The notes below the pieces were generated by a model. It was not told where the DNA came from. It did no database searches and saw only the letters and a list, made by a program, of their open reading frames with translations. Below, one piece after another: positions 9,292 through 18,140 of a DNA stretch of 64,000 nt. The translations under genes and the position numbers were made by a program. Each line of letters starts with the position of its first letter. Position 1 is the stretch's first letter. The stretch is from Bdellovibrionota bacterium (GTDB taxonomy: Bacteria > Bdellovibrionota_C > UBA2361 > JAFLCA01), in NCBI GenBank assembly GCA_030584005.1, contig CP129486.1:1919933-1983932 (forward strand). The letters are read 5' to 3'.

Positions 9292-11091
9292 GTGCACTCT
9301 GTTATGTCAGCGCCAAGATCCAGACTGTGTAGAGCCGCGTTCGCCGCTTGCTGCTGCCTTGCCATGATTACCTGTTCATCGGTGCTGTCTGCTGAGCCGA
9401 AGAAGAGCTCAAAAATCGATCCGTACAAAGAGTTCAATGGAAGGATAGTTCGGAATGTAAATGTGGAGGTCAGAGAGATCTTCGAGGGAGCCGAACTAGC
9501 CTCATTTTATCGAGCTGCCAACGCGCTGAAGGTTTCGACTCGTGACGACGTAATTAGGCGCGAGGTGCTGCTGAAGCCAGGCGACAAGTTTGACTCTTTC
9601 TTGCTGCGAGAAACCGAGCGTGAGCTGCGGCTGCTTGGCTTCATCCGACAGGCTAATGTGACTGCTTTTCCGGTCGAAGGTACTGATCAGGTAGACCTTG
9701 TGGTTTCGGTCCAAGATACCTGGACGATTATTCCCCAGCTTGGCTTTTCCTCAGGCACCGGAAACGACAAGATCACTGCCGGTATGGCCGAGTCGAATTT
9801 AATGGGATTCGGTAAACGGCTGGAAGCGCTGTACGAGGAGGATGAGGATAGTTCTGGTCTCGAAATGGTCTGGGACGACCGGCGGGTGTTGGGCACCCCA
9901 GCACAGTTTATCAGCGGTGTTTTTCTTAAGGATGACGGGGATGAGGTGACCTCCTACTTGGGGGTCCCTTTTCGCACCCTTCCGCAGAAGACGAGCTGGT
10001 CTCTCGATACCGATTGGTTCGATGGGATCAACCGCCTCTATGAAGCGGGGGACGAGCGTTTCGTGTACCGCCGCGAATCCGTCGACCTGACCGGGCGTTA
10101 TGCATTTGCCAGCGGCGACCCGGAATCCTCGCTCTACCGGTACTCCTTCGGATACTCATACCACGATGATAATTTTGAAGAGGCCACCGAAGATGACTTT
10201 GAGGATATAAATGTCGACCCCGACAGCGTCAGCCGCGATCCCGCCCTGCTGGCTGCTGACCGTAGATTTACCGGACCGCTTTTCGGTATCCAGCATATCA
10301 AGCCGAACTTCATCAGTCGAAGATATGTTGATCGGTTTGATCGGCTAGAGGATTACAATTTAGGGGTTGAGAACTCCCTTTCAGCCCTGATCGCGCCACG
10401 GGGGCTGGGGTCCTCCGAAGATGCGCTGATTGTAAATGGCGCACTTTTGCGGGGGCGCGAGCTTGGAGGTTACTCCTTCGGGCGTGCCGAGCTCAGCGGC
10501 GCCACCCGCGTGGAGGACGATGGACTTGCCAACTCCTTCATTCATGGGCGGCTGCTCTATTTTCGCCCCTTCGACCCCTGGTTTGCCGGAGGTTGGTTCC
10601 TGGGGCGGCATACCTTAGCGGCAAACCTCTCCATTGATTACGGAATTGACCTAGATAAGGACCAAGAGCTCTACATCGGGGGAGACAATGTGCTCAGGGG
10701 CTACGAGAGTCGGGCCTTTAATGGGGACAAACGCTATGCGTTGAATCTAGAGGACAGAGTTCACCTCTATGAGAATCTGTTTGATATCGTAAGCTTGGGG
10801 GCAGCAGCATTCATCGATGTGGGAGCTGCCACCCATGATAGTTTTGGCGAAATGTTCACCGACCGTACCTTTGCTGATTTTGGTGCGGGATTCAGAATCA
10901 ACTTCCCGAAGTCATCAGGGGCGCGGGTATTGCGCATCGACATTGCATTCCCGATGCGCGATGGGCCCGAGGGGAGCGGCACCATGGAGCCCCGACTTTT
11001 ATTTTCTGGCGGCCAACTCTTTGGTGCACGATTACGCAGCGAATCACTTGGCCCAGCCAAGGAGAGTCTCGGCGTGGGGCTTAAGCCCTAG
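9292..11091 (+). CDS. Omp85 (BamA/TamA-like) outer-membrane barrel protein
   Basis: A 599-residue protein with a signal peptide (AAFAACCCLAMITCSSVLSA). Residues about 45-150 look like one POTRA-type domain (REVLLKPGDKFDSFLLRETERELRLLGF); the rest is a beta-barrel. The C-terminal third has GGDNVLRGYESRAFNGDKRY, the (G/R)LRGY signature of the Omp85 superfamily lid-lock loop. With a single POTRA and about 600 residues it is shorter than BamA (about 800), so it is a TamA-like or patatin-free Omp85 paralog, acting in outer-membrane protein insertion or transport. GTG at 9292 is preferred because GGGAG lies five bases upstream; the ATG at 9304 would be too far from it. Confidence 0.85.
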   Translation: MHSVMSAPRSRLCRAAFAACCCLAMITCSSVLSAEPKKSSKIDPYKEFNGRIVRNVNVEVREIFEGAELASFYRAANALKVSTRDDVIRREVLLKPGDKFDSFLLRETERELRLLGFIRQANVTAFPVEGTDQVDLVVSVQDTWTIIPQLGFSSGTGNDKITAGMAESNLMGFGKRLEALYEEDEDSSGLEMVWDDRRVLGTPAQFISGVFLKDDGDEVTSYLGVPFRTLPQKTSWSLDTDWFDGINRLYEAGDERFVYRRESVDLTGRYAFASGDPESSLYRYSFGYSYHDDNFEEATEDDFEDINVDPDSVSRDPALLAADRRFTGPLFGIQHIKPNFISRRYVDRFDRLEDYNLGVENSLSALIAPRGLGSSEDALIVNGALLRGRELGGYSFGRAELSGATRVEDDGLANSFIHGRLLYFRPFDPWFAGGWFLGRHTLAANLSIDYGIDLDKDQELYIGGDNVLRGYESRAFNGDKRYALNLEDRVHLYENLFDIVSLGAAAFIDVGAATHDSFGEMFTDRTFADFGAGFRINFPKSSGARVLRIDIAFPMRDGPEGSGTMEPRLLFSGGQLFGARLRSESLGPAKESLGVGLKP

Positions 11092-11206
11092 CCGCGATAA
11101 CGGCATCAACCAATCCGGGTAACCGGCGGCAATATACTGTTATTATTATGCTTTCCGAACCACGTAGAAGGCTCAGCCGGGGGCTGTCAGCGACTCCACA
11201 ATGAGC

Positions 11207-11230
11207 AAGAGGGCCTTGCGGCCCTCTTAC
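11207..11230. terminator. Hairpin after the Omp85-like gene
   Basis: A perfect stem AAGAGGGCC / GGCCCTCTT with a TTGC loop, about 115 nt after the Omp85-like stop. It is followed by ACCCCCC and not by a T-run, so it is either a weak transcript end or an mRNA-protecting hairpin. Confidence 0.4.
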
Positions 11231-11235
11231 CCCCC

Positions 11236-11275
11236 AAAAAAGCACGCGACCGACAGGTTGCCCTGCGGTCGCGCT
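11236..11275 (-). terminator. Rho-independent terminator of the lysine-rich peptide gene
   Basis: Read on the minus strand: AGCGCGACCG, inner CAGG, loop GCAA, CCTG, then CGGTCGCGTGCT and a run of six T. The stem is long and GC-rich. It lies about 27 nt after the stop of the 24-codon gene and closes a very short transcript. Confidence 0.85.
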
Positions 11276-11301
11276 TAAGGGAAAAACTCCCAAGAGAAGA
11301 G

Positions 11302-11376
11302 CTATCTCTTCTTCTTGCTGGAGCTCTTCTTCTTTGTAGCTTTCTTCTTCGAAGATGCTTTCTTCTTAGTTGCCAT
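11302..11376 (-). CDS. 24-residue lysine-rich basic peptide
   Basis: A tiny gene: ATG at 11376, TAG at 11302. The product starts MATKKKASSKKKATKKK and consists of four KKK blocks spaced by Ala/Ser/Thr, closing with KKR. More than half of the residues are basic and none is acidic. AAAGGAGAAATTAAG in front of the ATG gives a strong Shine-Dalgarno sequence, and a strong intrinsic terminator follows closely, so the unit looks like a complete, independently expressed gene. The pattern resembles the tails of histone H1-like (Hc1/AlgP-type) proteins; binding to DNA or RNA is an inference. It might alternatively be the open remnant of a longer histone-like gene. Confidence 0.65.
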   Translation of the reverse strand: MATKKKASSKKKATKKKSSSKKKR

Positions 11377-11736
11377 CTTAATTTCTCCTTTTGTTAAGCA
11401 AGATATCTATCAACTTAACGAGGAGCTGCATCGACTGCATTCGAATCAAACTTTAGCGACAACAACTAATATGTAGCGTCGGCTTCTGTTAATTCGCGGC
11501 TCAACGAGCCACTCTTCGCCCTCGATAGTACCTGCCTTGCACCCGATGACACCTCACTGTGTCATCGAGAGGGCTAACCAAATTAGTGCCGAGTTCTCAA
11601 TCTCGCGGCATGCTCACATCACCGCTCGCGAATCCTCGATCACATAATTTTCAGATTGCCATCAAGCGTACGGGTTTGCAAGACATAATTACGATGAGAG
11701 GGTGATCGGGGCGGATTCGAAGAATCGGATCCTTGA
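11377..11736. other. Intergenic region with an inverted repeat
   Basis: About 360 nt upstream of the lysine-rich peptide and downstream of the M29 peptidase gene. It contains a 9-bp inverted repeat, CGATGACAC ... GTGTCATCG (11544-11567, loop CTCACT), which could be an operator or the end of the peptidase transcript; it lacks a T-run. A further short dyad (GTTAAG/CTTAAC) lies 20-45 nt before the peptide start. No other gene is seen. Confidence 0.45.
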
Positions 11737-12984
11737 TCACGCGGCGAGCGAACCGACAAATGTGCCACCCCGAATGAGCTCATGACGCTGCCCGCTCCAT
11801 GACTCAGCGACCACATCTACCTTATCGGAGGAGATCATCATGTCGGTATGCACGGAGCTCTCATTGCATCCCAGAGTCCGCAGCTCCTCTTCGGTGGCCG
11901 TGGGGCCATCTTGCAGACAGAACTTATAGGCAGAGCCGATGGCGATATGGCAGGCCGCGTTCTCATCAAAGAGAATCTCCTCGAACACAAGCCCGCTGCG
12001 GTACACGGGGGAATCGATCCCTACCAGCGCCACCTCGCCGAGGCGTATCGCTCCTGGGTCGCTCGATATGTACTCGCGAAAGGTACGCTCACCATGACGG
12101 GCCTTGAAATCAACGATCTCCCCATTTTTAAAGGTTACTGAGAGCCCCTCAATCAGTACCCCATTGATCAGAAAAGGACGGGTGGTGCTCACCTGTCCCG
12201 TTGTTTCTCTCCAGTCCGGGGTAGTGAAACACTCTTCCGTGGGCAGATTCGGCTCGAAATCCTGATTGAAGGGGCCGCGCTCGGATCCCCCCTTGAAGCG
12301 CGCCCGCTCTGAGAGCCCTACCCTGAGCTCCGTACCGGGCCCCCGAAAGTCGAGGTAACGAATTCTCAGTTCATTGAGGGCCTCGGCGCGTCGATGCAGC
12401 GCCTGGTTATGCTGCTTCCATTGTGCCAAGCAGTCATCCCGATCAACCCTGCAAACGGCAAATATCTCGTTCCACAGTCGTGAGAGCGCCTCCTCTGGGT
12501 CGGTGTTCGGCAAGAGCCTGGCTGCCCAACCCGTGGTGGCACCCGCCGCCACGCACCAGTGAACCTTCGATCGACCAATGCCTTCATCGTAATAGCGTTT
12601 GCGCGCCTGATAGTGTGCCATCCGAATGGTATTGACTGCCTTTGGGTCAAGATCTTTGTACAGCGAGGGATCCTCCATCCCTACTATCGACAGGGCCGCG
12701 GCATGGCCATGTACCATCTCATCATGCTTGGAGGTGATCCAAGCCGGAACAAAGGGGAAGCTCTCGCTCGAACCGAGCCGTATACGCGCACAAAGTGCCC
12801 TCGGCTCAACCAAATCGATATGAACGTAGGCAGCACCCCGCTTGTACGATTCCTCAGCTACGAGGTAGGCTAATTCCCGGTGGCAGACCTCGCCGCCGAT
12901 ATTCACATACTGACTGGGTTGAACATTAAGACCGTGTTGAACAATCAACTCGGCATAGCGTCGTAGAAGCTCTGGATTGGTCAT
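11737..12984 (-). CDS. M29 family aminopeptidase
   Basis: A 415-residue cytoplasmic metallopeptidase removing N-terminal residues from peptides. The M29 motifs are in order: LPTEECFTTPDW (metal-binding Glu), LFDENAACHIAIG (Glu and His) and SSVHTDMMIS (His and Asp). In this family (AmpS, PepS, aminopeptidase T) these residues hold two divalent metal ions. The length is normal. The start follows AGGGAGAAAAGC. It is a single gene divergent from the HDOD-like gene; substrate preference cannot be read from the sequence. Confidence 0.88.
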   Translation of the reverse strand: MTNPELLRRYAELIVQHGLNVQPSQYVNIGGEVCHRELAYLVAEESYKRGAAYVHIDLVEPRALCARIRLGSSESFPFVPAWITSKHDEMVHGHAAALSIVGMEDPSLYKDLDPKAVNTIRMAHYQARKRYYDEGIGRSKVHWCVAAGATTGWAARLLPNTDPEEALSRLWNEIFAVCRVDRDDCLAQWKQHNQALHRRAEALNELRIRYLDFRGPGTELRVGLSERARFKGGSERGPFNQDFEPNLPTEECFTTPDWRETTGQVSTTRPFLINGVLIEGLSVTFKNGEIVDFKARHGERTFREYISSDPGAIRLGEVALVGIDSPVYRSGLVFEEILFDENAACHIAIGSAYKFCLQDGPTATEEELRTLGCNESSVHTDMMISSDKVDVVAESWSGQRHELIRGGTFVGSLAA

Positions 12985-13344
12985 AGTGCTTTTCTCCCTT
13001 AGTTGTCAGCCCTCCCGTAGCCGCAAGATTGCATGAATCCAATCCGCACGCTTTCCTGCGATGCCCGCCGCACGGTGTGCTTCGGCGCAGCCTCGATAGG
13101 CCGTGTGTTGCCAGAGCACCCGTGGTGCCAGGGCGGAGGTTCAGCTTCATGCGAAATCGCGGCTAGTGGCCACTTGCACCACAGTCGGGATATTGTAAGT
13201 CTTGCATGGAATATACTAATAGCGGGGTGCGCAAATAGGTATCCCTTTGACGAGAGCATAATCGAACGGCGGTCGATCCGGCCATAGCTGGATAGCTTCC
13301 CCGTTTTTCGGGATGCAGGGTGTTTTTTGTGAGGTGCTAGAGTC
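12985..13344. other. Divergent intergenic region
   Basis: About 360 nt between the aminopeptidase and HDOD-like genes. It should contain both promoters. I see no coding frame with convincing codon structure and no repeat or riboswitch. Confidence 0.4.
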
Positions 13345-14298
13345 GTGGCTGAGCGTGTAGATGTTTCAAATCCAGAGGGCTGGGAGGTCGCACGGAATTA
13401 TGTGGGACTCTTAGGACCGATACCGAGCTCCTTTTCCTCTACCATTCGAACCCTTGTTTCTGATGGGGAGAAGCTTAACGAGAGCTACTCACCGAAGAGC
13501 AAATCGCTGGCACTACGACTGGCCAGAAGTCCCAGTCTGATAGGCTCGCTTGAGCGGGTGGCCCGGGAATTTAGACCGTCGGAGACACCGAGTGACTTCA
13601 CTGTGCAGGCGCTCCCTGCCATATTTAAGCCCTCTGAACTGGCGATGTTGATCGCCTTTATATATCTCTACAGGAAGGCCAAAAAGATCTCCGATCAGGA
13701 TGAGTGGCAGTACATTAACGCTCCACTGGTACGTCGCGCAGAGCTGGCGCTTGCCGTGGGGGTAGCTATACCGAGTGTTGGCATTTCCCCCTCTCTGATG
13801 GTAGCGGGCGCCGAGCTGATTGGGATGGCCACCATACATGCCCATGATAAGCCGGGGTTCAAAGATTACCGACGTTTCCTGAAATCGAAGGGCGAAGTAA
13901 CCGACGGAGCGTATGAACTGGGTCGTTGGGGATGCACGAGCTCTCAGATCGGCGGTATAGTCTTCCAGACTGCCGGTTTTGGGATCGCTACCGCTGAGGC
14001 CTTCGTTCACTCCATGCATGAGGCTGATATAACTGCTCGGGATGAAGCTACCCATAAAGCTCGGCAGCGCTTTCTGGTAGCCAAAGATTGGATCCAGTCT
14101 CTCGATCAGTCAGGTAAAGTCCCTGATCGAGTTCATGACGCCCGCTACTATCCGCTCAAGGACGCTCAAGAGCAGCTGCTACGTCAGGCGGCCAAAGTGC
14201 AGAAAAGCGGTGAGATCTGCGGTTGGCTGTCCCTGGCAAAGGATGAGGCGGTGGCAGCACTCGAACAGGAGGAGGGCGGCGAGGCAGGCGGTAAATAA
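13345..14298 (+). CDS. HDOD-like protein, degenerate
   Basis: A 317-residue soluble protein starting at GTG with GAGGTG upstream. The central part (residues about 90-215) has the helical order of HDOD domains: a helix RRAELALAVGVAIPS, a middle IGMATIHAHDKPGF where active HD proteins have a HD pair, and YELGRWGCTSSQIGGIVFQT, equivalent to the 'G..L...W.lP..i..ai..HH' end of HDOD. The metal-binding HD residues are not preserved, as usual for HDOD. HDOD proteins act as non-enzymatic signalling adaptors. No receiver, EAL or GGDEF partner domain is attached. The family call is by pattern only; it could be an unrelated helical protein. Confidence 0.45.
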   Translation: MAERVDVSNPEGWEVARNYVGLLGPIPSSFSSTIRTLVSDGEKLNESYSPKSKSLALRLARSPSLIGSLERVAREFRPSETPSDFTVQALPAIFKPSELAMLIAFIYLYRKAKKISDQDEWQYINAPLVRRAELALAVGVAIPSVGISPSLMVAGAELIGMATIHAHDKPGFKDYRRFLKSKGEVTDGAYELGRWGCTSSQIGGIVFQTAGFGIATAEAFVHSMHEADITARDEATHKARQRFLVAKDWIQSLDQSGKVPDRVHDARYYPLKDAQEQLLRQAAKVQKSGEICGWLSLAKDEAVAALEQEEGGEAGGK

Positions 14299-14330
14299 AA
14301 AAAGGGCCGTTATGGTGTACATAACGGCCC
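14296..14330 (-). terminator. Rho-independent terminator of the subtilase gene
   Basis: An 11-bp stem GGGCCGTTATG / CATAACGGCCC with a 5-nt loop. On the minus strand it is followed by TTTTTTTATTT. It therefore ends transcription of the S8 peptidase gene about 100 nt after its stop. It overlaps the last bases of the converging HDOD-like gene. Confidence 0.85.
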
Positions 14331-14428
14331 CTGGGTGTGTGTGCGTAGGTGTATGAAAATCGGTATCGAGGATTAAGGGCTTTTCCCTCTAAAATCTCGG
14401 TGCTTCCTCTCTCCCCCACTCCAAAAAA

Positions 14429-16795
14429 TTAGGACAGTGAATTTACTACTCGCTCACATACCCTCAAATGGGTTCGAGAGGAGAGTCGGCGCTTATCGGG
14501 AGAAGCTTTCGCTTTTGCCGCTCCACTTTTCTTGATGCGGAGGCGGGTGTGAGTTTTGCTGCCATTGGCACCCACTAAGTCGAATCGTATCGCAGAGATA
14601 TCCCTGGTTACCGGCACGTTCCCCCAGAGGTCCGCTACCCCCTGCTGCATTACTATTTGGTGGTTTTGCTGACAGCGCGTGCCGTTTATTCGAACCTCCA
14701 GACTCAATGCGCCGTCACCGTTGCCGCGCGCCGATAAGAGGAAGGGCATTCCGCGCAGGCCAAAGGGGACAATTTCATCGTTGCGATTGAGCCCGGCAGA
14801 GGAAGCTTCAGTGACGATTGCGCCTGGCGTCTCGTCGCCGCATTGAGGTGTGAATCGAGTCGCCAGATAGTTCCCGAGATTCTCGTTGTTGAAGCCCACT
14901 GTTTCAGCATTGCCCGTGCCTGCTCCGTTAATTCCAATCGTGGAGTTGCCATTCACATACTTGGCCAACTCTTGCGATGGGTGCTCGATGTAGTTCTCGA
15001 TGACCCCGTCGGGATAGAGCACGGTGCGAACAACCGTTGAGCCAGCGCCTTGTTTCATGTAGTGGCGGGCGATCCAGCTGACGGTGACCCGATCTGACTG
15101 GGCTTTTACTCGCACCCCCTCCACCGGCAGGGAGGAAACCAGATCGGTGTGTAAGCTGGCAATGCTCGAGGCGGGCGCCGTGGCCGTATTACGGTAATCC
15201 ATTCCGGTAGGTGCCCCCTTGAAGTAGATCACCCCGTTAAGAGAGACTTTAGCGGACCAGTATTCGGTGCCTTTGAATGTAAAGGCAAAGGGGAAGTTGA
15301 TGCTCTGGTAATTCAGCTCATCACCCTTGACGAGTACGGCCTCCTGTTCCAGCGAGCTGTCATGGACATAGGGGATCGAGCTGACCCCATAACTGCAGGG
15401 GCCGACGGGAGCAGGCGGCGGCGGAACCGGTGACGTGAGATTACGCAACATGCGGTCCACATCTGTGCGCCGTCCAGTGCGTATGAGTCCTTGGAGCGAA
15501 CTCAAGCCCACACCTGAGTCATAGAGCCGGTTAATTGCCTGTGCGGCGCTGAGCGTAGGCTGATAGGCCAGCAGCAGCGCCAACGCTCCAGCCACATGCG
15601 GTGTAGCCATCGAGGTGCCCGAGAGGTTCTGGTAGCCGCCGGGAACGGTGCTCAATATGCCTACGCCGGGCGCAGCGATATCGACCCCTAGTGCACCGAA
15701 ATTTGAGAACCCTGCCAAATTCCCCGATGAATCGAGAGCCGCAACCGAGACAACATTATCGAGTTCGTAACTGGCCGGATAGGAGGGGGACACGTCATTG
15801 TCATTCGCTTCATTGCCGGCGGCGGCTACGAATATGACCCCTGCCCCTTGCGCAGCGGCGATGGCGTTATACAACGCTGCAGAATAACCACCGCCGCCCC
15901 ACGAGTTGTTGGCCACACGGACATTGACGCCGCGGTTCTTCATCATGACGAGGTAGTCGATGGCTTTGATGGCATCAGCTAGCGTGCCTGAGCCGTTGGC
16001 GCCCAGGAATTTGAGCCCCATAATGCGCACGTTCCAATTGACCCCTGCAACGCCGATCGCATTATTGCCACGCGCTCCGATCGTGCCGGCTACATGAGTG
16101 CCGTGTCCGTTATTGTCGTAAGGATTTCCGCTGTTAGCGGCCGCATTGATCCCGTGGATATCATCGACGTATCCGTTGCCGTCGTCGTCGATTCCGTTGC
16201 CAGGGATCTCGGCGCTGTTAATCCACATGTTTTGGGCAAGGTCGGGATGAGTGTAGTCGACCCCCGTGTCGACTACGGCGACCACCACGTCCGCACTTCC
16301 CGTACTTACATCCCAAGCGGAGCTTGCATTCATGCCGGCCGCGCCACCCAGCATACCCCAAAGATTGGGAGCATAGGCGTCGTTGGGCAGAGCGCTCGTA
16401 CGGACGATATAGTTAGGTGAGCAGCTTCTGGCGACACCACTGTCCATGAGCTGCTTACAAAATGAGATGTCGTGCGCTGTCACGGAGCGCTTGCCATCGG
16501 CGCCGGAGCGAGTAGCTGCAGCGACCATCGGGCGCACCCGCAGGGCTGCCCCATGCGCCACCCGTTCGGAGAGCCTGGCCCCGTGCTGGGCAAGATGAGC
16601 GTCGATAAACCCATCGTCTGCGTTGGCCGCAGCAAGGGATGGTTCAATGATAAAATCCCCAGCCGTTTCTAGTTCAAGCGCCTCTACCGCTATGGCTGGA
16701 ATCAGTCCGAGGAAGCAGATGCTCAAGCATCGGATAACAAGACGCGCACGCTGACGGCAACACCACATAGTCCCACACCCACCAGAAGCCGACAC
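14429..16795 (-). CDS. Secreted S8 subtilisin-like serine peptidase
   Basis: A 788-residue protease with an N-terminal hydrophobic export signal (VIRCLSICFLGLIPAIAVEA). The catalytic triad is complete: Asp176 in VVAVVDTGVDYTHPDL, His about 233 in NNGHGTHVAGTIGA, and Ser about 400 in LSGTSMATPHVAGA. The oxyanion Asn lies in FVAAAGNEANDND. GIDDDGNGYVDD is a calcium-binding-like acidic loop common in this group. After a proline-rich linker (PVPPPPAPVGP) a ~280-residue C-terminal beta-rich part follows that probably is a binding or prodomain. A later ATG (16768) could be the real start. It should be exported and degrade extracellular protein. It is monocistronic. Confidence 0.9.
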   Translation of the reverse strand: MSASGGCGTMWCCRQRARLVIRCLSICFLGLIPAIAVEALELETAGDFIIEPSLAAANADDGFIDAHLAQHGARLSERVAHGAALRVRPMVAAATRSGADGKRSVTAHDISFCKQLMDSGVARSCSPNYIVRTSALPNDAYAPNLWGMLGGAAGMNASSAWDVSTGSADVVVAVVDTGVDYTHPDLAQNMWINSAEIPGNGIDDDGNGYVDDIHGINAAANSGNPYDNNGHGTHVAGTIGARGNNAIGVAGVNWNVRIMGLKFLGANGSGTLADAIKAIDYLVMMKNRGVNVRVANNSWGGGGYSAALYNAIAAAQGAGVIFVAAAGNEANDNDVSPSYPASYELDNVVSVAALDSSGNLAGFSNFGALGVDIAAPGVGILSTVPGGYQNLSGTSMATPHVAGALALLLAYQPTLSAAQAINRLYDSGVGLSSLQGLIRTGRRTDVDRMLRNLTSPVPPPPAPVGPCSYGVSSIPYVHDSSLEQEAVLVKGDELNYQSINFPFAFTFKGTEYWSAKVSLNGVIYFKGAPTGMDYRNTATAPASSIASLHTDLVSSLPVEGVRVKAQSDRVTVSWIARHYMKQGAGSTVVRTVLYPDGVIENYIEHPSQELAKYVNGNSTIGINGAGTGNAETVGFNNENLGNYLATRFTPQCGDETPGAIVTEASSAGLNRNDEIVPFGLRGMPFLLSARGNGDGALSLEVRINGTRCQQNHQIVMQQGVADLWGNVPVTRDISAIRFDLVGANGSKTHTRLRIKKSGAAKAKASPDKRRLSSRTHLRVCERVVNSLS

Positions 16796-16967
16796 ACATC
16801 AGATTTCCCGACTCGGGAATAGAAAGTTGGTCGGCTGGCGAGGAAGAGTGGGTTATAGTTGTGAGCAGTATTTTCCGGTTATGTGAAGAAAGTTTCTGAT
16901 CAGAGGCGGGCCCTTCTTAGGAAAATTTCGTAGCGTTCCCTCAATGAGGGCCAAGGAGCGGTCCGCA

Positions 16968-16996
16968 GTGCAAAAGTCCACAATGGACTTTTGCAC
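16968..16996. repeat. 13-bp perfect inverted repeat
   Basis: GTGCAAAAGTCCA and its exact complement TGGACTTTTGCAC are separated by CAA. It lies in the 267-nt gap between the subtilase start and the lipoprotein stop, with a smaller dyad (CCCTCAATGAGGG) 18 nt to the left. There is no T-run, so it is not a classical terminator. It may be an operator for the subtilase gene or a processed hairpin of the lipoprotein mRNA. Confidence 0.6.
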
Positions 16997-17062
16997 GACA
17001 AAGGGCTCAATAGGGACTTAACGCGGTGTGCTCACTGGGTTCGGCGCTATGCGCCATTTCGG

Positions 17063-17572
17063 CTAGCGCTTGAGAAGGGAGAGCTCTAAATTCCCCTCGG
17101 AGATAAAACGTGCCACGTTGCGGGCATTCTCCTGGCAGTTAGAGATTGTGCGTGCAGCCGTTCCCGGTCTGCACAGCACCCGATACAACAGCATGTCACC
17201 TTGGGGTTTCTTGAGAATAAGGTATTCGAAGCGGTCAGAATTCTTCTTAGCCGCTGGCTGTTTGCTACTGCCATCGATCCTTTGATAGTTCGACAGACGC
17301 CATCCTCCCCCCGGGAGCGGTTCATCCAGTCGTACCCCGGATTCGGTGTAGGAGTTAAGGAAGTAGCGTGCACGTGACCAGGCAGCCGTGTCGTTCTCTA
17401 TCGGCACACCGAATTCCGTAGGCATCTCTGCGACCGCCGCCTTGGCCTGTTCCTCGACTGTCACCACCTCAAAAATGACCGGTCGGGCGGAAGCGCGCTG
17501 CTGAGGCCCCCCCTTGGCGCCGCAGCCGGAGCACAAAAGCAGTATGAAAACGATGGTCCAAGTATGACGCAT
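17063..17572 (-). CDS. Lipoprotein of unknown function
   Basis: A 169-residue protein with a lipoprotein signal: FILLLCSGCGAKGG, lipidation expected at the Cys of SGC. The mature part has RARYFLNSYTESGVRLDEPL and FEYLILKKPQGDMLLYRVLC, a mix of strands without a motif I know. It begins 17 nt after the stop of erpA and is probably co-transcribed with it. No function can be assigned. Confidence 0.7.
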   Translation of the reverse strand: MRHTWTIVFILLLCSGCGAKGGPQQRASARPVIFEVVTVEEQAKAAVAEMPTEFGVPIENDTAAWSRARYFLNSYTESGVRLDEPLPGGGWRLSNYQRIDGSSKQPAAKKNSDRFEYLILKKPQGDMLLYRVLCRPGTAARTISNCQENARNVARFISEGNLELSLLKR

Positions 17573-17589
17573 GCAAGGGCAGATGTGCT

Positions 17590-17979
17590 CTAGCTAAAAG
17601 AATGTCCACATCCGCAGGTGCGCTTGGCATTCGGGTTCGAAAACTTAAATCCGGTGCCCTGCAGCCCCGACACATAGTCGATGACGGTGCCGCGGAGGTA
17701 GCCCGCGCTCACCGAGTCGATGAACACGGAAACACCGTCGCACGGTATCACGACATCTCCGATCCGACTCTCCTTTTCAAAATCAAGGTTGTACTGGTAG
17801 CCAGAGCATCCGCCTCCCACCACCGAAACTCGGAGGCCATCACCGCTCTCCCCCTCCTCTTCGATTGCACGCTTAATTGCTTTCACCGCCTCTGGGGTGA
17901 GATGGATCGGCATGTCGTCCGTAGGAACAAAATCGCCGGAGGATGAACCGCTATCAGATACCTGAGAAGAGCTTGTCAT
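17590..17979 (-). CDS. erpA: A-type iron-sulfur cluster carrier, ErpA-like
   Basis: A 129-residue HesB/IscA/ErpA-family protein that carries and transfers Fe-S clusters to apoproteins. The three ligand cysteines are present: Cys58 (GGGCSGYQY), Cys122 and Cys124 (RTCGCGHSF). The core begins at IHLTPEAVKAIKRA; the first 22 residues (Ser-rich) are an extension and the true start may be the Met at residue 23. No isc or suf genes are nearby. ErpA versus IscA or SufA cannot be decided firmly; the single-gene context favours ErpA. Confidence 0.85.
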   Translation of the reverse strand: MTSSSQVSDSGSSSGDFVPTDDMPIHLTPEAVKAIKRAIEEEGESGDGLRVSVVGGGCSGYQYNLDFEKESRIGDVVIPCDGVSVFIDSVSAGYLRGTVIDYVSGLQGTGFKFSNPNAKRTCGCGHSFS

Positions 17980-18050
17980 GTTAACACCGTAAGATTACTC
18001 AACATCCCGGGCCCACTAAGAAGGCCTTGTATGGGCTTTAGAATGTCAAA

Positions 18051-18056
18051 ATTATA
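18051..18056 (-). promoter_or_regulatory. Candidate -10 element for erpA
   Basis: On the minus strand TATAAT is found about 70 nt before the ErpA start, inside TTGTTATATAATTTTGAC. No clear -35 sequence is at the right distance. It would give erpA and the lipoprotein a promoter separate from fbaB. Confidence 0.35.
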
Positions 18057-18140
18057 TAACAACAGCACCTTCCAACGCCAGTCCTGGCCGACTGCTCCTT
18101 AGCATCGAAATGACCGGGGGAACAACAGTCCCCTATGCGC

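Noticed and set aside
11544..11567. 9-bp inverted repeat as a rho-independent terminator
   Set aside because: No T-run on either side; kept only as a note within the intergenic region.
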